Origin: Breoghania sp037026715
GTDB lineage: Bacteria; Pseudomonadota; Alphaproteobacteria; Rhizobiales; Stappiaceae
Length of the DNA: 64,000 nucleotides
Direction: 5' to 3'
NCBI RefSeq assembly: GCF_037026715.1
Contig: NZ_JBANCG010000004.1
Span: 1-64,000 of the forward strand
Shown here: piece after piece, positions 34,838 to 44,294 of the stretch
How the letters are laid out: each line of letters begins with the position of its first letter
How positions within the stretch are numbered: the stretch's first letter is position 1
Translations under genes and position numbers: made by a program
The notes under the pieces: model-generated
What the model was told of the DNA's origin: nothing
Databases searched by the model: none
The model's input: only the letters and a program-made list of their open reading frames with translations

Positions 34838-35260
34838 CTATGACTGAGCGTCCCGCAGCGCCTTTCGCAGCATCCTGCGTTCCTCGAAGTCCAGCGTCAC
34901 GTCGCGCATGACCGCCGCAATCGCCTCCAGCTCGCCGGATTCATCCCGCATCGGAATGATCGAGAACTGAACCGATATCTGCGCCCCGCCCTTGCGGATC
35001 GCCGGCACGGCCAGCAGATCGCCGGCGCCATATTGCGTCTTGCCGGTCCGCATCGTTCTTTCATACCCCTGCCAATGCTGCTCGCGCAGCCTTTCGGGCG
35101 TTATGATATCGAGCGACTGGCCGAGCGCCTCGCTTTCGCGAAAGCCGAAAATCCTCTCCGCACCGGCGTTCCAGAAACGGATGATGCCGGCGCGGTCGGC
35201 GATCACCAGGGCGTCGGGAAGCCCTTCGAGGAGCTTTCGCGCGATCTCTTCCGTGTTCAT
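34838..35260 (-). CDS. Stand-alone PAS domain protein
   Basis: 140 residues from the ATG at 35260 (MNTEEIARKLLEGLPDALVIADRAGIIRFWNAGAERIFGF). It is a single PAS/PAC unit with the family pattern WNAGAERIFGFRESEALGQSLDIITPERLREQHW and a PAC strand VSVQF-like SVQFSIIPMRDESG, ending in a helical tail (DFEERRMLRKALRDAQS). No output domain is present, so it may act by binding a partner such as a kinase or a NarR-type regulator. Lying between narR and nnrS it may sense oxygen, redox state or nitrogen oxide, but no cofactor residue can be assigned. It is convergent with narR. Confidence 0.82.
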   Translation of the reverse strand: MNTEEIARKLLEGLPDALVIADRAGIIRFWNAGAERIFGFRESEALGQSLDIITPERLREQHWQGYERTMRTGKTQYGAGDLLAVPAIRKGGAQISVQFSIIPMRDESGELEAIAAVMRDVTLDFEERRMLRKALRDAQS

Positions 35261-35351
35261 TGTCTTTCCGTTTTCTTGCTGCTGTTTTCCCGCGACCGGG
35301 CCGTGGCTTCCGATCGGCGGCATGCCGTCTTGTTCACGCTGGACGCCCCCG

Positions 35352-36515
35352 TCACGGCCTTACGAAAAGCATGCGGAAATAGCCAGCGGCGAAAAGCAGG
35401 TAGGCCGCCACCCACCCCAGGGCCGCGATCTCGAAGAGAGGCAGCATCCAGACCGGCATCAGCGGCGCAATGACGCGGGCGAGCGCTCCCAGTCCGGCCA
35501 AAACATAGACGGTCACCTCCAGCCACCCTGCCTCAAGCGCGCGGCCGGAATGCCCGCGGCTCGCCCGCATCATCACCGCGAGCGTCATCAGCCCGACGGT
35601 GCCAGTCGTCCACACATGCACGGCCGCCACCGGATCGAGCACCCCGTCGCTGACGATCGCCGCGCCCAGAAAGGCAAAGCCGGCCGGAATGGTGGCGAAG
35701 GCTAGATGCAGCACGAAGAGCAGCGGCTCGCGGCGGGTTGCAAGACCGCACCACCGGGCCATGCGGACGGCGTTCAGCAGTCCGGCCACGAGCAGTAAGC
35801 CCCCGGTCACGAGGCTTTCCGGCACCACGATCCAGGCGATCAGCGCCGTAACAGAGGCGATCATCGTGATCTTGTCGACGGACGAGAAACCCGCAGGCAG
35901 CCGGGCCTGCCGGCGCGCGGCCAGCCAGTTTCGAGTAAAGGCGGGCACGATCCGCCCGCCGATCAACATGATGATCGTCACCACGACGGCGACGGCCGCA
36001 CGCAGGGCGTGATCGGCGCTTCCGGTCACCGCCGCCTCGACATGAAAGCACAGATCGACCACGCCGAAGAGCGCAACCAGGGCGACGACCCTGAGATTGC
36101 GGTAGTTGCCACCGGCGATCACCTCGCGGGCGAAGATGGCGACGAGCGCCAACGGAAACAGAAGATCGACAGCCGCGGCTGTCACGGGGCCGATCAGGAG
36201 CGAGGCCGAGACCGCGACGCGCCCGGCGAGCCACAGCACGACGAGGCCGAGCAGCTCGCGGCCTGCCACGGGCGGACGGCCGGTCCAGTTGCTGACGGCG
36301 GTCAGCGCAAAGCCCGCGATGATGGCAAGCACACCACCAAACAGCATCGTATGAACATGCCAGTCCCGCGGCGCGAAGGCGGTGGGCACCTGCCACTGCC
36401 CAAGATAGACGGGTATCCAGATCGCGACGGAGGCCGCCATCGCCACCGCACCGAGGAAGAAGAACGGGCGGAAGCCACCGGTCAGCCAGAGGGGCATCGT
36501 GCGTGCGTTCATCAT
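35352..36515 (-). CDS. nnrS: NnrS, haem-copper membrane protein of nitrosative stress
   Basis: 387 residues with about twelve membrane helices. NnrS hallmarks are GFRPFFFLGAVAMA at the N-terminus, RDWHVHTMLFGGVLAIIAGFALTAV, and HVWTTGTVGLMTLAVMMRASRGHSGR near the C-terminus. NnrS proteins contain haem and copper and help cells tolerate nitric oxide; they are usually under NnrR control. The start has two ATGs in a row at 36515 and 36512. It is encoded divergently from the nnrR-like gene. Confidence 0.93.
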   Translation of the reverse strand: MMNARTMPLWLTGGFRPFFFLGAVAMAASVAIWIPVYLGQWQVPTAFAPRDWHVHTMLFGGVLAIIAGFALTAVSNWTGRPPVAGRELLGLVVLWLAGRVAVSASLLIGPVTAAAVDLLFPLALVAIFAREVIAGGNYRNLRVVALVALFGVVDLCFHVEAAVTGSADHALRAAVAVVVTIIMLIGGRIVPAFTRNWLAARRQARLPAGFSSVDKITMIASVTALIAWIVVPESLVTGGLLLVAGLLNAVRMARWCGLATRREPLLFVLHLAFATIPAGFAFLGAAIVSDGVLDPVAAVHVWTTGTVGLMTLAVMMRASRGHSGRALEAGWLEVTVYVLAGLGALARVIAPLMPVWMLPLFEIAALGWVAAYLLFAAGYFRMLFVRP

Positions 36516-36643
36516 GGAGCATCACCGGATGATTGCGGGAAATCCGCCGCATGACGCGGCCAGGCGCCGAACGCGCCGCTGAAGTTCGCGTTTCCCGGCG
36601 CCGCGAATAGGGCACACGCTAGCCCACGCCTTGCGGCCCTTCG

Positions 36644-36657
36644 TTGTCGAAGCGCAA
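36644..36657. promoter_or_regulatory. Possible NnrR/DNR-type site between nnrS and nnrR
   Basis: TTGTCgaagCGCAA keeps the TTG-N8-CAA outline of FNR-superfamily sites in the 260-base divergent region. It lies about 119 bases from the nnrR start and 129 bases from the nnrS start. The match is weak outside the outer triplets, so it is only a candidate. Confidence 0.3.
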
Positions 36658-36775
36658 CCTTCATCGTGCTAAGACTGCGCGCAATGGACATGCCTTCAGG
36701 GTTTGTGAGCGCTTCGGCATTATGCTCTAGTGCTGTGCAACCCCATGCAGAACCAGCAAGAATTCCGGTCTTACC

Positions 36776-37471
36776 TTGAGCAAAATCGACGAGAGCCTGC
36801 TGTCCGCACTGCCGCCTTTCAGGCGCCTTGAACGTTCGCAGATCCGCGAAATCCTGGATCTCGCGACATCCAGACGCTTCGAGGAAGGCATCGCCGTCTT
36901 TTCCGAGGGCCTGAAGGCGGACCGGTTCTATCTGCTGCTCGACGGCTACATCCGCGTGGTGCGGAGCACGCCCGGCGGCGAGCACGTCATCGCGCTCCAC
37001 ATCGCGCCGGGCCAGCTCTTCGGCATCGCGCCGGCGATCGGTCGCGACACCTATCCGGCGACAGCGATGACGGCGGCTGAATCGATCGCCCTTTCCTGGC
37101 CCGTCAGCCTCTGGCAGACGTTCGTGGAAAAATACGACGGCTTTGCCTCGGAGACCTACAAGGTCGTCGGCGAACGGATGCAGGACTTGCACGCTCAGAT
37201 CGTTGAACTGGCGACCCAGGCGGTGGAACAGCGGCTCGCCTCGGCGCTGCTGCGCATGGCGAACCAGTCGGGCCGCAAGGTGGACGGCGGCGTGGAAATC
37301 GCCTTTCCGGTCACGCGGCAGAACATCTCCGACATGACGGGCACGACGCTGCATACCGTCAGTCGCCTGCTCAGCGCCTGGCAGAAGCAGGGCATCGTGG
37401 AAAGCACCCGCCGCCACATCGTTGTGACGGAACCGCAGAGGCTGGCAGACCTGAGCGGGACCGCCGGCTGA
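36776..37471 (+). CDS. nnrR: Crp/Fnr-family regulator, NnrR/DNR-like
   Basis: 231 residues. The only start that keeps the beginning of the domain is the TTG at 36776; the ribosome binding site is weak. Effector domain: FSEGLKADRFYLLLDGYIRVVRSTPGGEHVI and HIAPGQLFGIAPAIGRDTYP. DNA-binding domain: PVTRQNISDMTGTTLHTVSRLLSAWQKQGIV. It has no cysteines at all, so no Fe-S cluster. DNR/NnrR proteins of this type sense nitric oxide through haem and switch on nir, nor and nnrS genes. Position opposite nnrS and before nosR supports this. Which of NnrR, DNR or another subfamily it belongs to needs a tree. Confidence 0.7.
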   Translation: MSKIDESLLSALPPFRRLERSQIREILDLATSRRFEEGIAVFSEGLKADRFYLLLDGYIRVVRSTPGGEHVIALHIAPGQLFGIAPAIGRDTYPATAMTAAESIALSWPVSLWQTFVEKYDGFASETYKVVGERMQDLHAQIVELATQAVEQRLASALLRMANQSGRKVDGGVEIAFPVTRQNISDMTGTTLHTVSRLLSAWQKQGIVESTRRHIVVTEPQRLADLSGTAG

Positions 37472-37906
37472 CGGCCGCCCCCCTCGTATCCCCCTCTTCC
37501 GAAGAAAACGCCTTCGAGTTTGTCGCCCCGCAACGTCGCGCGGCCGGGCTTGTGGCATCGGGATGGGCGTCATGGCGAACGGGAGAGAGGGCGCACGGGC
37601 GGCGAGCCTGTCATTAGCGGTCAAATAAATTTCCACGTCAAACAAGCACCCGCGCGTGGGCGAAGCCTTTCGCACCGTACTTGATAAAAAATAACGGATA
37701 ATACGTACCCCTCTCCTATCAATAAATTCCAAAAATAGAATATAATTTATCTCCCAGAAAACGGCGATTTCCGTAGTTGTATTTTCACATTCCTCAGCTT
37801 CACTTGACTCAAATCACATAATAAATGATTCCTGTTTGCGCAAAAGCAAAGAGAGCCCGCACGCATTGAGAGATGGTGCGCCAGAAGCTGCCTCCTCTTC
37901 CCTACG
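37472..37906 (+). promoter_or_regulatory. AT-rich leader of the nos operon with an FNR-like box
   Basis: 435 bases without a gene separate nnrR from nosR. The first 150 are GC-rich and unremarkable. From about 37680 the sequence becomes strongly AT-rich. At 37804-37817 is TTGACtcaaATCAC, which matches the FNR consensus except for one base in each half, 90 bases before the nosR start codon. I take this as the activator site of the nosRZDFYLX operon. Confidence 0.6.
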
Positions 37907-40126
37907 GTGTTCCCCGTGTCAGTCCTCTCCTTTCTGCGCCTTCTCGTCCTTTCGTCGCTTGCAAGCCTTTGGCTGGCGGGGGCCGGCATTGCCGCGCCAC
38001 TCGTCGGCACGTTCCTCGAGAAGGTTCCCGTGGGCGAGCTTGTTCCCGGCGCCGACGCCTACGGCGAACGACAGGCCGACGTGCCCGTGGTGCCCGCCAT
38101 CAAGGACGGCAAGACAATCGGCTACGTCTTCCTCACCTCCGACTTCGTCTCCACGACCGGTTATTCCGGAAAGCCGATTCACACGCTCGTCGGCATCGGG
38201 CCGGACGCGGTGTTGACCGGGGTGCGGCTGGTCAAGCATTCCGAACCGATCGTGCTGGTCGGCATCCCGGACGCGAAGATCCGTGCCGTGACCGAGAAAT
38301 ACGCCGGCCTCGACCTCAAGAAGGAGGCCGAGGATGCCGGCGCAGCGCACGACCTCGACATCATCTCCGGGGCGACCGTCACCATCATGGTGATCGATGA
38401 TTCGATCGTCCGCGCGAGCCTGAAGGTGGCCCGTGCGCTCGGCCTCGGCGGGCTCGCCGACGCGACGGCCGCCAAGGGACCGCAAAAGATCATCGACGCC
38501 GACAAGCGCGAGGTCCGCGACTGGATGGAACTGACCGGCGACGGCTCGGTGCGCCGGCTGTCGCTCGATGTCGGCCAGATCAACGAGGCCTTCGACGGGC
38601 TCGGAGACCCCAAGGCCTCCGCACGCCCCGAACACGGACCGGATACGGATGCCTATGTCGACATGTATCTCGCGCTCGCCGACGTGCCCTCCATCGGGTT
38701 GTCGCTGCTGGGAGAGGCGGATTACGCAAATCTCATGAAGCGGCTGAAGGATGGCGATCACGCCATCGCGGTGATGGGCCGTGGGCGCTATTCGTTCAAG
38801 GGATCGGGCTACGTGCGCGGCGGCATCTTCGACCGCATCCAGCTCATTCAGAACGACGTTTCCGTGCGCTTCCACGATCGCCAACATGTGCGTATCGGGT
38901 CTATCGCGGCCGACGGCGCGCCGGGCTTCACCGAGATGGACCTGTTCGTCATTCCGGCATCCTCGGGTTTCGATCCTGCGAAGGACTTCCGGCTGCAGCT
39001 CCTGGTGCAGCGCCGGATCGGTGCCATCGACAAGGCATTCCTGACCTTCGATCTGGGCTACGATCTGCCCGCACGCTACCTGAAGACCATCGCTCCGGCG
39101 GCACCGGCGAACGTTGCGTCGGCCTCCGGCGGCTCGGGTTCGCCCGCGCTTGCCGCCTCAACCGACGGCGACGCGCGCCAGAAGCTGTGGATGCGCATCT
39201 GGCAAGACCGCAAGATCGATATCATCGTGCTCGGCGCCGCGCTCGCCGTCCTCACGCTGGTGTTCTTCTTCCAGATGCAGGTGACCCGCCACGAGCGCTT
39301 CACCTTCTGGTTCCGCATCGCCTTTCTCGTCTTCACCCTCGTCTGGCTTGGCTGGATCGAGAACGCGCAGCTCTCCGTCGTTAACGTGTTGGCCTTCTTC
39401 TCCTCACTGACGGGCGAATTCAGCTGGGACGCGTTCCTGATGGATCCGCTGGTGTTCCTGCTGTGGTTCGCTGTCGCCGCCGCACTGCTGTTCTGGGGGC
39501 GTGGCGCCTTTTGCGGCTGGCTTTGCCCCTTCGGCGCCTTGCAGGAACTCACCAATCGCCTGGCCAAGCTCGCCCGCATCCCGCAATGGGAATTGCCGTG
39601 GGGCCTGCACGAGCGGCTGTGGCCGATCAAGTACATGATCTTCCTCGCGCTCTTCGGCCTGTCGCTCTATTCGCTTGATGTCGCAGAACACTATGCCGAG
39701 GTCGAGCCGTTCAAGACGGCGATCATCCTGAAGTTCCAGCGCGCCTGGCCCTACGTCGCCTTCGTGGTCGTGCTTCTGGGCATCGGGCTCTTCGTTGAGC
39801 GCTTCTACTGCCGCTATCTGTGCCCGCTGGGCGCGGCGCTGGCCATTCCGGCTCGCCTGAGGATGTTCAACTGGCTGAAGCGCTACCGCGAGTGCGGCAA
39901 TCCCTGCCAGCGCTGTGCCAAGGAATGCATGGTCCAGGCCATTCATCCGGAAGGCGACATCAATCCCAACGAGTGCCTGAACTGCCTGCACTGCCAGGTG
40001 CTCTACCAGCACGACCAGAAATGTCCCGTGTGCATCAAGAAGGCCGCCAAGCGCAGGCGGTTCGAGATCCAGACCGGGCTTGTGAAACCGGAGGCGGGCA
40101 CCGACGCGCCCGCGCCGGCCGAATGA
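37907..40126 (+). CDS. nosR: NosR, membrane flavoprotein for nitrous oxide reduction
   Basis: 739 residues. The GTG at 37907 gives a signal sequence (LLVLSSLASLWLAGAGIAA). A periplasmic FMN-binding domain with covalent flavin site SGATVT (about 155-160) is followed by several membrane helices from about 430. Two cytoplasmic CxxxCP motifs (CGWLCPFGA, CRYLCPLGA) and a ferredoxin-like C-terminus (CGNPCQRCAKEC, CLNCLHCQ, CPVC) complete the NosR pattern. It supplies electrons to NosZ and is needed for nos expression and activity. It is the first gene of the operon, 27 bases before nosZ. Confidence 0.97.
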   Translation: MFPVSVLSFLRLLVLSSLASLWLAGAGIAAPLVGTFLEKVPVGELVPGADAYGERQADVPVVPAIKDGKTIGYVFLTSDFVSTTGYSGKPIHTLVGIGPDAVLTGVRLVKHSEPIVLVGIPDAKIRAVTEKYAGLDLKKEAEDAGAAHDLDIISGATVTIMVIDDSIVRASLKVARALGLGGLADATAAKGPQKIIDADKREVRDWMELTGDGSVRRLSLDVGQINEAFDGLGDPKASARPEHGPDTDAYVDMYLALADVPSIGLSLLGEADYANLMKRLKDGDHAIAVMGRGRYSFKGSGYVRGGIFDRIQLIQNDVSVRFHDRQHVRIGSIAADGAPGFTEMDLFVIPASSGFDPAKDFRLQLLVQRRIGAIDKAFLTFDLGYDLPARYLKTIAPAAPANVASASGGSGSPALAASTDGDARQKLWMRIWQDRKIDIIVLGAALAVLTLVFFFQMQVTRHERFTFWFRIAFLVFTLVWLGWIENAQLSVVNVLAFFSSLTGEFSWDAFLMDPLVFLLWFAVAAALLFWGRGAFCGWLCPFGALQELTNRLAKLARIPQWELPWGLHERLWPIKYMIFLALFGLSLYSLDVAEHYAEVEPFKTAIILKFQRAWPYVAFVVVLLGIGLFVERFYCRYLCPLGAALAIPARLRMFNWLKRYRECGNPCQRCAKECMVQAIHPEGDINPNECLNCLHCQVLYQHDQKCPVCIKKAAKRRRFEIQTGLVKPEAGTDAPAPAE

Positions 40127-40153
40127 ACTCGCAAAAGCCAAGGAGAGAGGCAA

Positions 40154-42067
40154 ATGCAAGACAAGTCAGATAAGGCCGGCGTCTCGCGCCGCGACCTGTT
40201 CAGCGGAACGGCCGGCGCCGCACTGATCGGCGGCATGGGCGCGCTCGCGATGGGCGGCGCGGCGGTATCGTCCGCGCAGGCCGCGGAGGGCGCCAAGTTC
40301 GAGCTCGCGCCCGGCGAACTCGACGAATATTACGGCTTCTGGTCATCGGGCCAGACGGGCGAGCTGCGCATTCTGGGCGTTCCGTCGATGCGCGAGCTGA
40401 TGCGCGTTCCCGTCTTCAACCGCTGTTCGGCCACCGGATGGGGTCAGACGAACGAGTCGCTCAAGGTTCTGACCGAAGGCCTGACGGAAGAGACCAAGGC
40501 CTTTCTCGCGGCGCGCGGCAAGGTAACCTACGACAATGGCGACCTGCACCATCCGCACATGTCGTTCACCGAGGGCACCTATGACGGGCGCTACCTCTTC
40601 ATGAACGACAAGGCGAATACCCGCGTGGCGCGCGTACGCTGCGACGTGATGAAGTGCGACAAGATCCTCGAGATCCCCAATGCGCACGATATCCATGGCA
40701 TGCGCCCGCAGAAATATCCGCGCACCGGCTACATCTTCGCCAACTCCGAGCACGAGGCTCCGCTCGTCAACGACGGCAAGATCCTCGACGAGCCGTCGAA
40801 ATACGTGAACATCTTCACCGCCATCGACGGCGACGAGATGAAGGTCGCCTGGCAGGTGATCGTGTCGGGCAACCTCGACAACACCGACTGCGACTATCAG
40901 GGCAAGTACGCCTTCTCCACCTCCTACAACTCCGAGATGGGCATGAACCTTGCGGAGATGACGGCGAACGAGATGGACCACGTGGTCGTCTTCAACCTGA
41001 AGGAGATCGAGAAGGGCATCGAGGCGGGCGACTACCAGGAGCTCAACGGCGTCAAGGTGATCGACGGCCGCAAGGGGCAGAACAAGAAGTACACCCGCTA
41101 CATTCCGATCCCCAACAGCCCGCACGGCGTCAACACCGCGCCGGACAAGAAGTACGTCGTGATCAACGGCAAGCTGTCGCCGACCTGCTCGGTGATCGAC
41201 GTCGAAAAGCTCGACGCGCTGTTCGAGACCGACGCCGATCCGCGCTCCGCGGTCGTCGCCGAACCGCAGCTCGGTCTCGGGCCCCTTCACACCGCCTATG
41301 ACGGCAAGGGCAACGCGTTTACCACGCTCTTCCTCGACAGCCAGATCGTGAAGTGGAACATCGAGAAGGCCGTGCGCGCCTATGCGGGCGAGGATGTCGA
41401 CCCGATCATCTCCAAAGTCGATGTGCACTATCAGCCGGGCCACAACTCCACCTCGATGGGCGAGACGGCGGAGGCCGACGGCAAGTGGCTGCTGTCGATG
41501 AACAAGTTCTCCAAGGACCGCTTCCTGAATGTCGGTCCGCTGAAGCCGGAGAACGAACAGCTTATCGACATCTCCTCCGACGAGATGAAGGTCGTCCACG
41601 ACGGCCCGACCTTTGCCGAACCGCATGACAGCATCATCGTCAAGGCCTCCGTCGTAAACCCGGTCACGGTCTGGAAACGCGACGATCCGATGTTTGCCGA
41701 TGCGGTTGCCCAGGCCAAGGCCGACGGGATCGATCCGGAGGATGCCGCCGACGTGATCCGCGACGGCAACAAGGTGCGGGTCTACATGTACTCCACCGCG
41801 CCGACCTTCAGCCTGGAGAAATTCACCGTCAAGGAAGGCGATGAGGTCACCGTCTATGTCACCAACATCGACGACATCGACGACCTGACCCACGGCTTCA
41901 CCATCTCCAACTACGGCGTGGCCATGGAAGTCGCGCCGCAGGCGACCGCCTCGGTGACGTTCACCGCCGACCGGCCTGGCGTGCACTGGTTCTACTGCCA
42001 GTGGTTCTGCCATGCGCTGCACATGGAAATGCGCGGCCGCATGCTCGTCGAACCGAAGTCGGCCTGA
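40154..42067 (+). CDS. nosZ: NosZ, nitrous oxide reductase (clade I, Tat-exported)
   Basis: 637 residues. The N-terminus has a twin-arginine signal (VSRRDLFSGTAGAALIGG) ending about AQAA, the mark of clade I enzymes. The seven-bladed propeller carries CuZ histidines, including GDLHHPHMS, NAHDIHGM, NSPHGVN, LGPLHTAY and HEAPL-region residues. The C-terminal cupredoxin domain holds the CuA site in WFYCQWFCHALHMEM. It reduces N2O to N2 in the periplasm. AAGGAGAGAGGC precedes the ATG as a ribosome binding site. Confidence 0.98.
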   Translation: MQDKSDKAGVSRRDLFSGTAGAALIGGMGALAMGGAAVSSAQAAEGAKFELAPGELDEYYGFWSSGQTGELRILGVPSMRELMRVPVFNRCSATGWGQTNESLKVLTEGLTEETKAFLAARGKVTYDNGDLHHPHMSFTEGTYDGRYLFMNDKANTRVARVRCDVMKCDKILEIPNAHDIHGMRPQKYPRTGYIFANSEHEAPLVNDGKILDEPSKYVNIFTAIDGDEMKVAWQVIVSGNLDNTDCDYQGKYAFSTSYNSEMGMNLAEMTANEMDHVVVFNLKEIEKGIEAGDYQELNGVKVIDGRKGQNKKYTRYIPIPNSPHGVNTAPDKKYVVINGKLSPTCSVIDVEKLDALFETDADPRSAVVAEPQLGLGPLHTAYDGKGNAFTTLFLDSQIVKWNIEKAVRAYAGEDVDPIISKVDVHYQPGHNSTSMGETAEADGKWLLSMNKFSKDRFLNVGPLKPENEQLIDISSDEMKVVHDGPTFAEPHDSIIVKASVVNPVTVWKRDDPMFADAVAQAKADGIDPEDAADVIRDGNKVRVYMYSTAPTFSLEKFTVKEGDEVTVYVTNIDDIDDLTHGFTISNYGVAMEVAPQATASVTFTADRPGVHWFYCQWFCHALHMEMRGRMLVEPKSA

Positions 42068-42069
42068 CC

Positions 42070-43371
42070 ATGAAACGCATCCGCCCCTTCAAGGGCTCGC
42101 TTGCGGGCCTTGCCCTGGCCATCCTCCTCGCGTCCGCCTTGCCGGCGGCGGCGGCGGAGCGGATGGTCGCGGCCGGGGCGGATGCGCTCGTGCGGGCGGT
42201 AAAAACAGCGCAAGCCGGGGATACCCTCCGGCTTGCCCCCGGCACCCATGTCGGCCCCGTCGTCCTCGACAAGCCGCTGACACTCGAAGGCGAGAGCGGG
42301 GCGATCATCGAGGGCAACGGCTCCGGCAGCGTGATAACCATCGAGGCCGACGACGTGTCGGTCGAAAACCTCACCATCACCGGATCGGGACTTTCCAACG
42401 AAACGCTCGATTCCGGCGTGAAGCTGGTGAAGGGCGTCAAGCGCGCGGTGGTGCGCGACAACAGGCTTCTCAACAACCTCGTCGGCGTCGACGTTCACGG
42501 CGCGATCGGCGCGACCGTTTCGGGCAACCTGATCGAGGGACGGCGCGACCTGCGCATGAACGAACGCGGAAACGGCATCTATGTCTGGAACGCGCCGGAT
42601 CTTCTGGCGGAGGGCAACACCATCCGCTACGGCCGCGACGGCATCTTCGTCAACACGAGCCGCGAGGACACGCTGCGCGGCAACCGCTTCGAGAAGCTTC
42701 GCTTCGCCATCCACTACATGTACGGCAACGACGGTACGGTGGAGGGCAACGTCTCCATCGGAAACGACATCGGCTACGCGCTGATGTTTTCGCAAGGCCT
42801 GACGATCCGCAACAACACCTCGGTACGCGACCGCAATCACGGGCTGATGCTGAACTACGCAAACGATGCCGTGATCACCGGCAACACGGTGCGCGAGGGC
42901 GGCGAGAAGTGCCTCTTCATGTACAACGCCAACAAGAACGTCGTGCACGGCAACCGGTTCGAGGGCTGTCCGATCGGCATCCACTTCACCGCCGGTTCCG
43001 CCGACAACAGAATTTCCGGCAATGCCTTCATCGGCAACCGCACGCAGGTGAAGTATGTCGGCACCCGCGATGTGGTGTGGAGCGAAAACGGGCGCGGCAA
43101 CTATTGGTCCGATCATTCCGCCTTCGACACCAATGGCGACGGCATCGCGGAAAGCGCCTACCGGCCCAACGACATGGTCGACCAGATCCTGTGGACCCAG
43201 CCGGCGGCGAAGCTTTTGACGGGCAGCCCCGCGGTACAGCTGCTGCGCTGGACGCAATCGCAGTTTCCGGCCCTACTGCCGGGAGGCGTGGTCGACACCG
43301 CACCGCTGATGCACCCGCCGGAAGAGACGGCGCCGAAGGTTTCATTGCCAGAAACGGGAGGCCAGGGATGA
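42070..43371 (+). CDS. nosD: NosD, periplasmic copper-site maturation protein
   Basis: 433 residues from the ATG at 42070, 2 bases after nosZ. Signal peptide LAGLALAILLASALPAAAA. The mature protein is a right-handed beta-helix with CASH-type repeats (for example VVRDNRLLNNLVGVDVHG, LRGNRFEKLRFAIHYMYGNDG, ITGNTVREGGEKCLFMYNANKNVVHGNRF). It works with the NosFY ABC transporter to build the CuZ sulfide cluster of NosZ. Its stop overlaps the nosF start. Confidence 0.96.
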   Translation: MKRIRPFKGSLAGLALAILLASALPAAAAERMVAAGADALVRAVKTAQAGDTLRLAPGTHVGPVVLDKPLTLEGESGAIIEGNGSGSVITIEADDVSVENLTITGSGLSNETLDSGVKLVKGVKRAVVRDNRLLNNLVGVDVHGAIGATVSGNLIEGRRDLRMNERGNGIYVWNAPDLLAEGNTIRYGRDGIFVNTSREDTLRGNRFEKLRFAIHYMYGNDGTVEGNVSIGNDIGYALMFSQGLTIRNNTSVRDRNHGLMLNYANDAVITGNTVREGGEKCLFMYNANKNVVHGNRFEGCPIGIHFTAGSADNRISGNAFIGNRTQVKYVGTRDVVWSENGRGNYWSDHSAFDTNGDGIAESAYRPNDMVDQILWTQPAAKLLTGSPAVQLLRWTQSQFPALLPGGVVDTAPLMHPPEETAPKVSLPETGGQG

Positions 43372-44294
43372 GCCACGTTCTGAGCCTGGATACGGTCACC
43401 AAGCGCTTTTCGCGCAACACGGTCGTCGACCGGGTGAGCTTCGATCTGGAGCCCGGCGAGCGGGTGGCGCTGCTCGGCCACAATGGCGCCGGCAAGACCA
43501 CGCTGTTCAAGATGATCCTCGGTTTCCTGCCGCTGGACGAGGGGACGATCTCGGTGCTGGACGCCGGCCCCGGACAGGCCGCCGCCCGCCGCGCCACCGC
43601 CTACCTGCCCGAGGCAGTTGCCTTCCAGAAGGCGCTGACGGGCGAAGAGATCCTGCGCTTCTACGCCCGCCTCAAGGGCGAGGATCCGGCGAAAGCCGCA
43701 GCCCTTCTGGAGCGCGTCGGTCTGGCGGATGCGGCGCGACGGCGGGTGGGTGCCTATTCCAAGGGCATGCGCCAGCGCCTCGGCCTCGCCCAGGCACTGA
43801 TCGGCCGGCCCCGCCTCGTGCTACTCGACGAGCCGACCAGCGGCCTCGACCCAATTTCCCGACAGGATTTCTATACCCTCGTGGAGGAGGTCGCGGCGAC
43901 CGGGGCGACCGTGCTTCTCTCCTCCCACGCGCTGACCGAAGTGGAGGCGCGCACCGACCGCATCCTGATCCTGTCGAAGGGCCGGCTCGTGGCCGACGAC
44001 ACGTTGGCGAACCTGCGCAACGCAGCGCATCTGCCGATCCGCCTGAAGGTGCAGGGCACGGAAGCGAGCGTCGAGGAAATCGAGAACCGGCTCGGCGGCC
44101 ACAGGCTCAACGGCCGTTCCGTCGAACTGGTCTGCGATCCGAGCGAGAAGCTGCAGCGCCTCGCCGCGATTTCGGAACTGGGCGATCTTGTCATCGACAT
44201 CGACGTGCATCTGCCGAGCCTCGACGACGTCTACCGCCATTTCTCGGGCATCGCGGTTCCCGCACCCGGCCCCGGGAGGACTGAGCCATGCTGA
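43368..44294 (+). CDS. nosF: NosF, ABC transporter ATPase
   Basis: 308 residues from the ATG at 43368 (MSHVLSLDTVTKRF). Walker A LLGHNGAGKTTL, signature segment YSKGMRQRLGLAQAL, Walker B LVLLDEPTSGLD and switch histidine in SSHAL are intact. It powers NosY, in a complex with NosD, for copper-centre assembly. Start and end overlap nosD and nosY. Confidence 0.96.
   Translation: MSHVLSLDTVTKRFSRNTVVDRVSFDLEPGERVALLGHNGAGKTTLFKMILGFLPLDEGTISVLDAGPGQAAARRATAYLPEAVAFQKALTGEEILRFYARLKGEDPAKAAALLERVGLADAARRRVGAYSKGMRQRLGLAQALIGRPRLVLLDEPTSGLDPISRQDFYTLVEEVAATGATVLLSSHALTEVEARTDRILILSKGRLVADDTLANLRNAAHLPIRLKVQGTEASVEEIENRLGGHRLNGRSVELVCDPSEKLQRLAAISELGDLVIDIDVHLPSLDDVYRHFSGIAVPAPGPGRTEPC

Noticed and set aside
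36512..37732. Minus-strand frame of 406 codons across the nnrR-like gene
   Set aside because: The plus-strand frame encodes a clear Crp/Fnr protein; the minus frame is Arg-rich and without domains.
37620..37830. AT-rich block before nosR as a sign of horizontal transfer
   Set aside because: AT-rich gaps of similar kind also precede the che operon, the MCP-like operon and the HPt kinase, so this is better explained as ordinary promoter composition.
40343..42022. Minus-strand open frame opposite nosZ
   Set aside because: The nosZ frame has Tat signal, CuZ and CuA motifs. The antisense frame is low-complexity His/Val/Asp-rich.
42012..43367. Long N-terminal extension in the nosF frame
   Set aside because: The extension overlaps nosD, is Arg/Gln/Gly-rich with no domain, and nosF has a proper ATG overlapping the nosD stop.
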